Shown here: positions 1-10,079 of the stretch, one piece after another
Numbering within the stretch: position 1 is the stretch's first letter
How the letters are laid out: each line of letters begins with the position of its first letter
From: Ischnura elegans
Taxonomy: Eukaryota; Arthropoda; Insecta; Odonata; Coenagrionidae
Assembly (NCBI RefSeq): GCF_921293095.1
Contig: NC_060254.1
Coordinates: 7,440,001 to 7,504,000, forward strand
Reading direction: 5' to 3'
DNA length: 64,000 nt
The notes under the pieces: generated by a model
Told to the model about the DNA's origin: nothing
Seen by the model: the letters and a program-made list of their open reading frames with translations, nothing else
The model's database searches: none
Translations under genes and position numbers: made by a program

Positions 1-73
1 TGTCTCTCGACTGGAAATAACGCTGCTGCAAGTCGAAGAAAAGGATGTGAACGACGCGCTCTTGTTTCTTGAG
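1..73 (-). CDS. NSUN7-like: NSUN7-like, exon 4 (cut by left window edge)
   Basis: The acceptor is a pyrimidine run ending CTTCTTCCAG at 74. The phase-0 reading frame encodes LKKQERVVHILFFDLQQRYF and then QSRD. This is the best-conserved piece seen, matching the MLYDFQDRKFQTR block of vertebrate NSUN7. It continues beyond position 1. Confidence 0.75.
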
Positions 74-3000
74 CTGGAAGAAGAAAAAAAGAGGATCACC
101 ACGGTGACTACGTTCTATGGGTGGCATATTCATTCCCACACTGCACACCAGGAATATTCCACTTTGATCCCCAATATCCCTATTCGATCCCAGGTACATT
201 GCGAATTATTTGTGATAATTCTGTCGTCTACTTACACGTCAATAACGTACGAGTATATAATTTATATGTACAATATAATGTATCGTATATAAGAAGTTGA
301 CAATCCTATTAACCAGTGCTTACATATTATTAATTACACACATTTTCAGATGAAGTCAGACGGATTTCATACTCATCCTCGAGCAATGCGAAAAATATCC
401 TATGCAGCAGACAGGTAGAGGTTTTAATTTTTAAGAGGTTTCTATAGGTGCCAATAATTATCTCAATATTTGCAAAATATCCTTGGGATACACCGGGGAT
501 CTCCCAGGAATATTCTATTGGAAAATATGTCCGCAAACGTTTTTTCATTGTCTTCGATGATCATTAATGGGGTAGAGAATAGGTATTTACCCACCTAGGG
601 CTAGTCATGGCCTTGCCCTCAGCGGGTTAATACCTGTTCCACACCCTGTTCATTTGCCAAAGGCATTTGGAAAACCGCTTTCAGAGGTATTTTCTTTCCA
701 TAAGTAATTGGTATTTGGATTTTTGTCTTCGGTAAATTAGCTAAAGCCAATTAATAGCTCAATTTAATTACTCCAGGATAAGCAGTGATAAAATAATGGT
801 AAAGGATGCTACTGTTTCAGCAAAATATAAAAATTAATATAAAAAGAATAAATATAAATGTATATTCAACTCCACTTAGGGTTGAAAATGAGAGAAGGCT
901 CAGGGGGTTCGGAAATAAATGAGGAAAAGTTTTAGCGTTTAGGCTGCCTACCGACCGTCGATCAGAAATACCATAGTACTTTCTCCACTAGTTTTTCATT
1001 TCAAAATTATTTTTAAATATAAAATATCACGGTCATATACAATTGCTTAACCTAACCGTATATTACCTCGGTTCCGCTAACGATAAAATCTGCAAAAACA
1101 AAGCTGACTCCATTCAAAATATTATTATTTTGTCAAAATAAATTGTTTCCAATAGGAAACTATGAATGAGTAAACCAAATGGCAGTGTAACAGCTGAGAC
1201 ATATTTAATTTCCAAATTTGCAAAACATTTTCTTCCTTAATGTAATCATGACTCATAGGAAAATAAAATAAATCATTGAAAGGTTTAATAGCTATTCTGA
1301 AGTTTCCTGAAAATTATTAAATTGTTATGGACAAAAAATAAGATAAATCTATCCATTTCAATAAAGTTCGGAAAGTAAATACAAATCGAAAAGCAGCTGT
1401 GCTCCATTTTGACATTGATGAGAAGTTCTTGAAAAATATTGGAAACTATATGCCTCAAATAATATTGCCATAACGCATGCAACGATAAATATTTAATTAG
1501 AAAGGTACTCAACACAATTAACATCTGCATTAATACATAATTACTTACCTTAGGATATTCATCAAAGAAATTGATAGCCTCTAGAGTTTGGTCAAACACT
1601 ATTCTGTCTGAAAAAAATTCCAAAATAGGTTACTTTAATCATTCCCGCGTTGGTAAGTATATAAAAAGCGGGATTTAAGCATTAACGTTCATAATATTTA
1701 ATCCTTAATTACATAAAAGCCTTCAATCACACTACACTTGCGACTTACATCTCAGAGCGTCGTATATGAGCTGATAAACTTGAAGCATTTCCTCTTCATT
1801 CTCAAAATTAGTTGGTATTGGCGGGTTGTGTAGTAGCCTCAAAGCTTTGGCTAGCTTAGGTGGGGGTATGACGAATCCTTCTATTTCTACGTCACTTCCA
1901 CGGTCAGAGGAACTATGACGAGGTCCAAAAGAGCCAGAGCTTTCTTCACCTGAAAGTATACTTCTCGTGTCTATCAAAAGAGATGATTCATACGATGATT
2001 TCCTTCCTTCTTCACCCGACGTGGACTTCACCAAGTGGCCAAGGCCTAATTTTTCAAGGGTCGCATCATCTAACAGTCCAGCGGTGGTTGCAGCCCTAAA
2101 TGTGGATGGTGCTAAGGTTATGGAAGTATCCCATTCTGATCCTTCTTCGGACAAAGACATCATATCACTAGAAGGAAGGAACGTAAGTTTTCACTCACTG
2201 GCCATATAAATTTACAGAATAGTTCAAATCATTCGTAATAAAAATAAAAACCTATACAGATACTCTTGTTCACAGATCAAAGACGCAATTAATTTAATAT
2301 GTATGAAAACATCACTTGAAAACACCAATAATTTCAGACATGTACTTTACGCAACTGATTATTTTGTAACGATTATACACTACACTACATGCAACTGATA
2401 AACCTGTTGCTATGTAAATATTGTTGACTTCCGTCAAACCAAAGCTATAATCGGCTATAATAAAATTAACCGTATGAACCCTAATAAGATACATTCAGCA
2501 ATATTAATCATGAAAATATTACGAAAAAATTGGCTTATCAGAGCATCAATATGATAAAGTAAAGCATTAAATCACAAAATACAGATTAAACTATATCCAT
2601 AAAAACTCTAATAAATAACCGAAAGTGCTAAAATAATTAACACCTAAAAGTAATTTAGGACTCACTAAATTAGTTGTATGACCACTGAGTATTGGTAAAG
2701 GCAGAGAAAATTATGTACTTAATCCGAACACATATAAAAATAAGGCTTAAAATGATTAGAGGTATGAGACAAAATCGCTAATACCTATTGAACACATTGC
2801 GGGTAGTTCCTGGTCCGCCACGCACGGTCGCGCCAAGTTACAAGGACCAAAATCCAAGACCATTCTTGTGTAATAGTCATGCTCGGAGCAGTGTATCGTT
2901 TAATTCAATAAAATACTCCAAAATAAAAAATGGAGTAAGAAGTGTACTCCTAAAAAGACGCAAATTAGGTCTCATTACCTTAAACTCTCAAAAATCATAC

Positions 3001-6000
3001 CAATATTGGGGATACGAGAATTGAAGCTACTTCACGAGTAAAAATATTCATAATGGGCAAAAGTATGGAAGCTAAAAAGATCAACGTATTAAAATTTAAA
3101 TCGAATTTTATTCGATAATTTTTCATAATAATTTCGTTAAAAATATTGCATACATTTTTACGCTGAGGTGGTGACGATCCTGGCTGAGGTAGTAATGGAG
3201 TGAGTTGTGGAGGGAGATGATCAGATTTCGTCGGATGCGACCAGTGAAATCTCGGAGGGAGGCTATCTGGGGGACGTAGAAGACGACGGAGAGGAGGAGC
3301 TTCTACTTGTCTCCCACGATGACATTGGTGAGGGTTTGGGGTCCCATCGCCACCTTCAGCCGCTGGTTGATGGGGTCTTTTGAGCGCAGATTGCTGGCTC
3401 GAGATGAACTCTTAGTGGAGGACATCTTTCGCGAGTGAGTGAGTCAGCAAGCTGTGGAGTGAGTGAGGATGAACGGGGCCAGGGGAGGGTCACGGCCCTA
3501 CTCTGACCTCGGGGGTGCGTGGTATAGGCTTGAAGGGGACCGTTATCCCCACAGGATAACGAGCCGACACCGCGGCCTCCTGGGCTCGGCATTGAATACG
3601 CTGAAGAAACGGTGGAACACAACAATTGTTCAACACAAATAAAATCGAAATCAATCCATGTAAATTGATTACTTGCTCAATTAAAATATATTTTCACTTA
3701 ACTGTGTTATGTTTTCATTAATCCTTCGGACTTCAATCCCGACGGAAGGACTTGGATATTCATACTTGACCTTTGCCTACGGTATAAATGTTGAAAGAAA
3801 TCTACATCTACATAATACCCCGCAAGCAGCCTAAAAGGCGTATGGCGGGGAGTGTTAGGACACCAGCCGTTTACAGCTTAAAAAAAATAAAGTGCTCTAA
3901 CGAAGTTGGGACTAGCATTTATTAAAGTCCTTTATGGTTCGGGGGAAAAAACGAATTCCCATATCTATCCGTTCGGCAAAATTATTATTATTATAGTATT
4001 CTACCGATTAAGGTAGGTTTCCATGGAGTATTCGAGAAGTGATCTGGGAGCCTCCCTTTTCTTCCAGCACTGCCTTCTTTAATTCACAGTAAGGCCTACT
4101 CTCTTTCAATCTGTCCAAAAATCCTATTCTTTTCCTTCCCCTCCCTCGTTTCCCCAACATTCTACCCTCCAACACCATTTTCAACATCCCCTCACCGCTA
4201 AGCACTAACTCCATCCATACCTTCTGTCTCCTGCGTATCTCATCTAAAAGCTGCCACTCCTCGCCAACCATATCCAGCACTTCGTCGTTCCTTTTCCTCT
4301 CCGTGCATTTCACCCTCTCCATTCTTCTCCATACACACATCTCGAATGCCTCCAATCTTCTCTCGTCTTCTTTCCTCAGTGTCCACGTTTCCGCACCGTA
4401 GAGAGCTACGCTCCAAATCAAACTCTTCACTAACCTTTTCTTTAAACTCTTACACAACGATCCTCTCAGAAGCTCCTTCTTGTTCATGAACGCCTCCTTC
4501 GCTAATGCTATTCTCTTCCCGATGTCCATTCTACTGTATCCGTTTTCCTCTAACGTACTGCCTAAATAGTTAAATTGCTCAAGTTTTTCACCACCCACCT
4601 TTATCTTGAGTCTCACATTCCTCGCTCGTGATGCTTTACAAAACCGCATAACCTTAGTTTTCTTGTGATTAATCCTCATCCCATACTCCTCGCAACGCTC
4701 GTATAACGCATCCACTAGAGCATGAAGCCCCCTCGCTGACTGGCTGATCAACGCCTGGTCATCCGCGAATCTCACTGATTTGAACATCATTCCTCCCACT
4801 TTTATCCCAGCTTCTAACTCATACCACGCTTCCCTTACCATCTCTTCAGCGTACACGTTAAAGAGCAGCGGCGATAGAGGACAGCCTTGCCTCACACCTC
4901 GGCCAATGCTTGCCCACCCAGATTCTCCGTCCGCTACCCTCACTTGCGCAGTCTGGGCCATATACAGATTACGAATCAGTCGTTTATCCCTCCAATCTAC
5001 ACCTATTCTCTTGAGAATATCCATTAACTTTACCCAGTTCACCCTATCAAACGCTTTCTCAAAATCCACGAAACACGCGTATACGTCCTGGTCATATTCT
5101 AGGTTCCTCTCCACGAGGGACCTCATTATTGCTATTGCATCACGAGTTCACTTCCCTCTTCTAAAACCAAACTGATCTTGGCCCAAATACTCGTTTGCCC
5201 TCGCCTCCATTCGTCTGTTCAATATCCTCAGCACCACTTTCGCCGCATGTGATATTAGGCTGATAGTCCTATAATCTCCGCATTCCACAGCTTTCTTCTT
5301 TTTCGGAAGCGGAATTAAAACCGTCTTCACGAAATCCTCCGGCCAACATCCCTCCTCATAGATCCTGCGCACTAGTTCGAAAAACCTATTCTTACCTTCC
5401 TTCCCTAGATTCTTCAGAAGCTCACACGGTATATTGTCCACGCCAACTGCTTTCCTAGCCTTCATATCACGAAGTGCTCTCTCTATTTCCGAATCTAATA
5501 TCTCCGGCCCAAGATTATCCTCCTCCACTGCACTTTCCTCCTCTACAGTCAATCTCTCTGGTCTGTTCATTCCGTCATACAGGTCCTCCACGTATTCCTT
5601 CCATCTACTCTGTACCTCTCTTCGCTCGGTTAGCATCCTCCCATCTTTAGCCTTCATTTTAGACATGGCTTGTCCTCTTTTTCCGCCCGATAGCGACTTT
5701 ACTTTGGCGTACAACGCGCCTACTTCTCCATCCTTCTGGAACTTTTCCATTTCCTCACATTGTCTTTTCCACCAAGCCTCCCTTGCCCTCTTAGTTTCAC
5801 GTCGTAATCGATTATTCAGTTCCCTATACATTCTTTTGCCCTATTCTGTGTCCACGTTTTTCCACGTCCTCCTCTCCTCCATTTCTTTTACCATTGCCTC
5901 CGTTATCCAAGGCTTCTTTATCCTTCTACTATCAACGTAACCAATTGACTTCTCCGCCGCTTTGACTATTCCCGTTTTAATATTACCCCATCTTTCCTCT

Positions 6001-9000
6001 ACCGTCTTAGTACTTTCTATCTCCCGTATACTAATGTCCACTAGTTCCTGATATTCTCTCTTCATACTCCCCTTCAGGGCTTCTACGTTCCATTTCTTCG
6101 CCTTCCTAACTTTCATAAGTCTTTTGAATCTTACAATGCATTTCATGAGCACTAGATTGTGGTCCGAATCCGCATCCGCTGCAGGGAAGCTGCGCGAGTT
6201 TTTCACACTATTCCTAAACCTCTGTCTTACCATAATTTGATATTCCCCTTGGATATATTAGTCTATTTGATATCTCCCCACATCCCCTGGACTTTTCCAT
6301 GCGTACCTTCGCCCTTTATGATGATTGAACCACGTGTTTGTGATGAATAATTTGTTTCTCCTACAAAATTCTGCTGCTTTCTCTCCCCTGTCGTTCCGTA
6401 TTCCTAGACCAAAATCTCCTGTTTCGTTTCCATCCCTCCCTTCCCCGACTGAGGCGTTCCAGTCCCCCATCACTACCAGATTTTTCTTACCTGGTGTGTC
6501 TCTAATTATTTCCTCGAGCTTCGGCAAAATATCTCTCTTAATTTATCGCTTCTATCGGACCTGGAAATATAGTGTGGCTCTAATATTATGTTCTCTGTGT
6601 CGCTCTTAAAGATATCCATTCTCAAATTTTCAAACAATCTCAGCCGAGCGCGCAGCCTCCGAGTCTCCAGCGGCTCCCAGCCTAATTCGCTTAACATCTG
6701 GGTAACGCTGTACATATGTACGCCCGCAGCAGTTTTTGACGAAACGCGCAGCCTTCCTTTGTATTTTATTCAGTTCGCGGATTAAGTCTTTCCACACCGG
6801 ATCCCATAAGCTCGCTGCATATTCAAGGTGCGGTCAGACGAGAGCGAAATAGCACCTTTCTTTTACTTTCTCATCCGAAAATCTTCCCACAATACGCTTG
6901 ACGAATCCTAATTTCTTCAGAGCTACGCCGCAAAAATTCTTTATATGTATTCCCCGCGTGAGGTTCGAGGTTATCGTAACTCCCAGGTACTTCACTTCGA
7001 CTGTTACCTTTATGTCAATACCATCCACTGCATAAACATGGTTATAGTTGGATGAAATAAATGAAAAAAGTCAAGCTACAAGTAAAATCTGAAGGTCTTA
7101 CATCTGGTGAGAATGGAAATTTACAAAATTGAAGAAAATGGAAATGAATTTATTTCATTCGAGTACTGAGTAGAATTTATACGCCACTTTTATCATGCTA
7201 GAGGTTACACTGAGAGAGTAACTGCAGATGAAAACTCATTTCAAATAAGAAGTGACAAGGGGAGCGTGAAGAGTCCTGACGCCAGCTGGGTCAGGAACTC
7301 GGTGGCGATCCTGAGAACTGTTTACGCAATCTATTCGTCGATGAAGCACCAAATCTTTCCAATGAAAAGGGAAGTGATTGGAACAATGAATATGAGAACG
7401 ACTAAAAAAAGTGAAAATTGATAGAGCTAGACAACAGGGACACATTAACAAAATTCATGCAAACATTCGTTTCTACTCAATTAGTAATAGTAGTAATGGC
7501 TCAATCTCTCAGCAACTAAGCTCAGTAGTAGTGTAAGTGTTAGCTCAACCAGTGATACGGTAGACTATGGGCACGATTTCGTTATAAATTGACATATTTC
7601 CACCGAGAAAACTTTCTGCTTGCGATTACGAAGATGTGCGTTGCTCCTATGGCCGTCTTCAGTAATCCAGTGAAATATTTTGGTGATGCATCGACTGATT
7701 TCTTCAGAACGATAGTTAGCTGCAAATCTTTACTGAGTAATAATGAGGTTAGAATCTAATGTTGTTCGATTTCTTCGTGTGACTTTGATAGAAAGGATGA
7801 ATCTTCAAGGAAAGCTTGTTTTTGGAAGAGGGAATTCTTAGACGACCTTTCCAATGCCATTTCCAGTTTATTTTTATGATACTTGTATTTACCTTATAGA
7901 CGGCAGGTGTCCATATTGAATGTCCGCTTCGCAGAGCTATTTTTTTCTATTTCTACCAGCTTCAAAAATGAACACATGAGAGGACTAGGTAATTACAATC
8001 TTCAACGAAATATGTTCATGAAAGTTCGACAGCAAAAAAGAGTGTGGGTTTTCTTCGACGGTTGTTTACATCATGTCATCAAGATATGATATTATAGATA
8101 AGGTCGTTCCGTCTTCTTATCAAGGTTTTCACGAGGATTCTCTTCTCTCCTGTTATCCTTAGGACTTCCTCATTGCTCTCTTGGTCCATCCATTTCAATT
8201 TCATATTGTATTATAATTTTCGAGATACCTCTAGGGTGTTTGGCAGGGAGTGATTAGGTACAGGTCCAACAGAAACGATAAATATAAAATAAAGCCTTAC
8301 GTAAAAAGGCATCCACTGTGTTAAGAAAGCAATACGATTGACTTTAAGGAGCTATATCGTCAAAACGATTGAACCAATTTCGATGAAACAGAAAGTATGA
8401 GTGAGACCATTCATTTCTATAGAGAATTGCATACTTTTATAAAATAGTGAACAGTTTTAAAATTGAAGAGAATTTTTTTTCCCGTTAAATGAGGAAAAGA
8501 ACTCTAGGTATTCGCCTCGAATGCATATGATATTCGTAATATCGCGCCGCGACGTAAAAGTAAAGAGCAATGTTCTACTCCACGGACTCTCGCGTAAAAA
8601 GTCTCCACCTTGATTTATTTCCCCCTCCCTTTCCGCAAACATTTGCACAAGCTTGACAGTGGAGTGAGGGAGAAAAAGAATCCTTCCCCCCTCCTCTCCC
8701 ACAATTTCGGATTTGCCTATAATCTGGGGGCAATCGGCTAAAATCATATCACTTTTCGAAAAATCCTTATTTCAATCGTAAAACTTCCATCAAAAGACGT
8801 ACTTTTCGCTTCATTGTGAAGAGTTAGATAAGTGCATTTATTTATCTCTAAGTTTTGGAATAAGTAAAGCATAAAATTCACTACGACAGGTCATATCGGC
8901 AGGGGGAAGGACCTTCACGCAGTGACGGCCTTTTCCTGAGGACCCGAATTATCTCGCGGAGATCAAGGAAAGGTCCGAGAAAGGATCGTGCTCGAGTAGT

Positions 9001-9536
9001 GGTTGGATCTGTTATACCTGGAGACCCCACAAAAGTACTATGAGCCAAAACTGAAGAAAAAACCACCTCAAGAGCAGTAATGAATGGAAGACTCGCAATT
9101 CATAACTGCTCCGAGGACGACGGAAGAGCGTTCCATTGAAACGTCAGCCAAAACTTTTCTCACTCGGCGAAAAATCCGATTTATTAACATAATTCGTCGA
9201 GAATTAGCGAAATCTAAAAATTAAAACTGAAATACTAATCTGAGCATTTCAAGGACGGTTTAAGTCCCTAGACTGCATTCCTTGCTTTAGCCAGAACGTG
9301 TTATTATTAGTTGAGAGCAAGGAGGACCATTCTACTCACGACAGCAGCCGCTGATCCTTGATGAGCATGTTGTAGTTCTTGGACCGCCACGCATTGTCGC
9401 TCGGAGTCACGAGAACTATGGTCCCACCGGAGAAGCACGGCATCACGGGGGAAGGCGAGGTCAGCGGCGGAGAGGACCGCACCGGGCCCTCGGCCGCCGT
9501 CTGCAGGTCATCAGCCGCCGGATCCTTACGACCCAT
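1..9536 (-). CDS. NSUN7-like: NSUN7-like RNA methyltransferase-family gene, 5' part (joined exons 9340-9536, 1749-2167, 1549-1607, 1-73; runs off left edge)
   Basis: Four minus-strand exons join in phase: 9536-9340 (65 codons plus 2 nt), 2167-1749 (1 nt plus 139 codons plus 1 nt), 1607-1549 (2 nt plus 19 codons) and 73-1. Each border has a good splice site: donors GTGAGT, GTAAGT, GTAAGT; acceptors CTTCTAG, TTTTCAG, CTTCCAG. The segment LYDFQDRKFQTR, as I recall it from vertebrate NSUN7, matches LFFDLQQRYFQSR in the last exon. YQLIYDALRY and the FFDEYP stretch match the alpha-helical NSUN7 region just before it. NSUN7 belongs to the NOP2/Sun m5C RNA methyltransferase family; the SAM-binding domain would lie past the left edge. 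The weakest link is exon 1 to exon 2, which rests on phase and position only; exons between them could be missing. The identification is from memory of the family, not a search. Confidence 0.6.
1549..1607 (-). CDS. NSUN7-like: NSUN7-like, internal exon 3
   Basis: A 59-nt exon between acceptor TTTTTTCAG and donor GTAAGTAAT. Joined to exon 2 it restores a Tyr codon and reads YRIVFDQTLEAINFFDEYPK. That corresponds to the region after ALKY in NSUN7. It ends in phase 0. Confidence 0.75.
1749..2167 (-). CDS. NSUN7-like: NSUN7-like, internal exon 2
   Basis: The acceptor CCTTCCTTCTAG is at 2168 and the donor GTAAGT at 1748-1743. The reading frame is open throughout. It encodes a Ser/Glu-rich low-complexity segment, then FVIPPPKLAKALRLLHNPP and a helical stretch ending VYQLIYDALR. 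The open frame runs on to a stop at 1732, but the strong donor and the matching phase of the next exon say that those last codons are intron. Confidence 0.75.
2168..2785. other. AT-rich intron, nothing recognised
   Basis: Part of NSUN7-like intron 1. It is AT-rich with short chance frames only. I see no exon, repeat ends or RNA gene. Confidence 0.5.
2786..2858 (-). repeat. Diverged copy of NSUN7-like exon 1 segment inside intron 1
   Basis: On the minus strand this reads VLVTWRDRAWRTRNY before a stop, against VLVTPSDNAWRSKNY in the exon at 9340-9536. At base level about three quarters of some 50 bases agree by eye, with a core shared almost base for base (GTAGTTC, then TGG, then CCGCCACGCA, then GTCGC on the plus strand). 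It may be an old exon duplication, an alternative exon, or a captured copy. The frame ends in TAG just before a GTATTAG donor-like string. Confidence 0.5.
3160..3610. other. GC-rich island with an acidic open frame, unidentified
   Basis: A G-rich, CpG-containing block inside the AT-rich intron, ending near the start of AT-rich sequence at about 3620. On the plus strand, 3204-3380 is open for 59 codons between two TGA stops and encodes a strikingly acidic peptide (includes DDQISSDATSEISEGG and DVEDDGEEEL). No start, domain or splice structure supports a gene. It looks like a remnant of a mobile-element ORF or an unknown repeat. Confidence 0.3.
3799..3982 (-). mobile_element. CR1/L2/jockey-like non-LTR element, 3' tail part (left of nested RTE)
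   Basis: In element direction this reads GAACGGATAGATATGGGAAT, then TAAAGGACTTTAATAAA, then CGCCTTTTAGGCTGCTTG and a TGTAGATGTAGAT tail. The same tail occurs on the plus strand at about 49210-49393 and 58040-58217. It is the distal half of the element whose reverse transcriptase end lies at 6520-7060. The RTE element at 3983-6519 interrupts it. Confidence 0.75.
4008..5831 (-). pseudogene. RTE reverse transcriptase, one internal stop
   Basis: It contains ARKAVGVDNIPCELLKN, IPLPKKKKAVECGDYRTISL, QFGFRRGK, FVDFEKAFDRV, GVRQGCPLSPLLFNVYAE and the catalytic FADD box (in VRFADDQALIS), followed by INHKKTKVM and the RTE-type C terminus with LYGAETWTL and a basic GKRGRGRKR stretch. One in-frame TGA at 5148-5150 replaces a codon between RRGK and TRDAIAI, exactly where RTE proteins have a continuous motif. 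Both sides are in the same frame, so it is one decayed ORF. Frames on the opposite strand over this region are shadows. Confidence 0.85.
5843..6519 (-). pseudogene. RTE endonuclease domain remnant
   Basis: An apurinic-like endonuclease fragment with VVMGDWNASVG and the NETGDFGLG, NRGEKAAEF-type and YAWKSPGDVGRYQID blocks, then SDHNLVL from the catalytic DHxxV region. About 27 bases around 6233-6260 look like a local duplication of ATATCAAAT that adds a stop between YQID and VRQRFRNS. The frame then reaches an in-frame TAG at 5841-5843, before the linker that leads into the reverse transcriptase. The true N terminus is missing because of 5' truncation. Confidence 0.75.
6520..7060 (-). mobile_element. 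CR1/L2/jockey-like reverse transcriptase C-terminal part (right of nested RTE)
   Basis: In element direction it encodes VEVKYLGVTITSNLTRG, then LVRPHLEYAASLWDP, LNKIQRKAARFVKN, a frame-disrupted YSVTQMLSELGWEPLETRR, and FKSDTENIILEPHYISRSDR. It breaks off at REIFCR exactly at the RTE target duplication and resumes at 3982. The 5' end is lost near 7060. Related copies lie at 29636-30470 (minus), 48905-49393 and 58003-58217 (plus). Confidence 0.75.
7061..9339. other. NSUN7-like intron 1, proximal part; no gene seen
   Basis: Mixed composition with no exon I can support. At 8215-8265 there is a weak resemblance to the CR1-like 3' tail. Moderately GC-rich sequence at 8880-9170 includes TTCCATTGAAACGTCAGCC, a string type common near retroelement ends, but no element could be outlined. 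Confidence 0.4.
9340..9536 (-). CDS. NSUN7-like: NSUN7-like, probable first coding exon
   Basis: It opens with an ATG in a good context (G at -3, G at +4) and encodes MGRKDPAADD followed by a Ser/Pro-rich stretch and VLVTPSDNAWRSKNY. It ends at a consensus donor GTGAGT (9339-9334) after two bases of a codon. The next exon starts with one base, so the junction codon is Ser (TC|T). It lies in the most CpG-rich part of the neighbourhood, as expected for a first exon. No domain is recognised in these 65 residues. Confidence 0.6.
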
Positions 9537-9740
9537 CGCACTCTACACGTTCATCCGCTCCCGCACCCTCGCGGCGACTGGCGGAAAGCGCCGTTGCTGC
9601 ACCCGGTGGGCGGAGGGTGAATGGGGGAGAGGGGAGGCCCCTCCGTAACTACTCCCCCCCCCCCCAACTCCCTCGCTCGCCACCTGTTCAACTCCGCCCC
9701 CCCCCCCCCTCCGCCTATCGCTTCGAAACGAAAAACGTTT
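9390..9740 (-). promoter_or_regulatory. CpG- and C-rich promoter-like zone of the NSUN7-like gene
   Basis: GC content and CpG frequency rise sharply here compared with the AT-rich flanks, overlapping the probable first exon and the sequence just upstream of its ATG. Two long C runs (about 9651-9664 and 9698-9711) become G runs on the coding strand and could fold as G-quadruplexes. No TATA box is obvious. Promoter function is inferred from position and composition. Confidence 0.4.
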
Positions 9741-10079
9741 CTTGATCGTCCCATTGGAACCACCATCGATGTTACTAAAGCAAGTCACGCATCGCAGAGC
9801 ATTTGAGAGCATCTGCGCAAAGAAAAGGGCAACATTTTCCCTTCTTGATAAATTCGATTCGGATTCGCATTTATTTTTTGTTACGATTTTATGGGCATAC
9901 TCCGAAATATAGCCATGCAAATTAGCCTCCATACTCGCTACTGCTGACAATCGCTACTTACAAAAGCCTCTAAAATATAAGGCAACATTTTTCCTTCTTG
10001 ATAAATTCGATCCAGATTCTCATTTCTTTTTACGATGTCTTTTTTACGGTAGTTTAGGATATTTTTTCAAATATCATCA
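9741..10079. other. Upstream flank of NSUN7-like gene; nothing recognised
   Basis: AT-rich sequence with two similar strings, GGCAACATTTTCCCTTCTTG at about 9828 and GGCAACATTTTTCCTTCTTG at about 9981. Both continue as ATAAATTCGATNCNGATTC. This makes a short direct repeat about 153 bp apart, suggesting a local duplication. Confidence 0.4.

Larger units (their letters stand above)
3983..6519 (-). mobile_element. RTE-type non-LTR retrotransposon, 5'-truncated
   Basis: Minus-strand element flanked by an 11-bp target duplication, TTCGGCAAAAT, at 3972-3982 and 6520-6530. It starts inside the endonuclease domain and runs through the reverse transcriptase to the C terminus. It ends in an ATT-repeat tail (plus strand ATTATTATTATTATAG at 3981-3996), as RTE elements do. 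It lies in NSUN7-like intron 1, inside a CR1-like element. Two in-frame stops and a small insertion make it inactive. Confidence 0.85.

Noticed and set aside
1285..1548. Extension of the 1549-1607 exon frame to a stop at 1285
   Set aside because: A consensus GTAAGT donor ends the exon, and phase 0 continues exactly into the acceptor at 74; the rest is intron read-through.
4780..5940. Plus-strand frames over the reverse transcriptase
   Set aside because: Antisense shadows of the RTE ORF.
9543..9950. Minus-strand frame of 135 codons upstream of the NSUN7-like exon 1
   Set aside because: It is Gly-rich because of the C-runs, has no homology, and overlaps promoter-like DNA; the downstream ATG with a proper donor is the better start.
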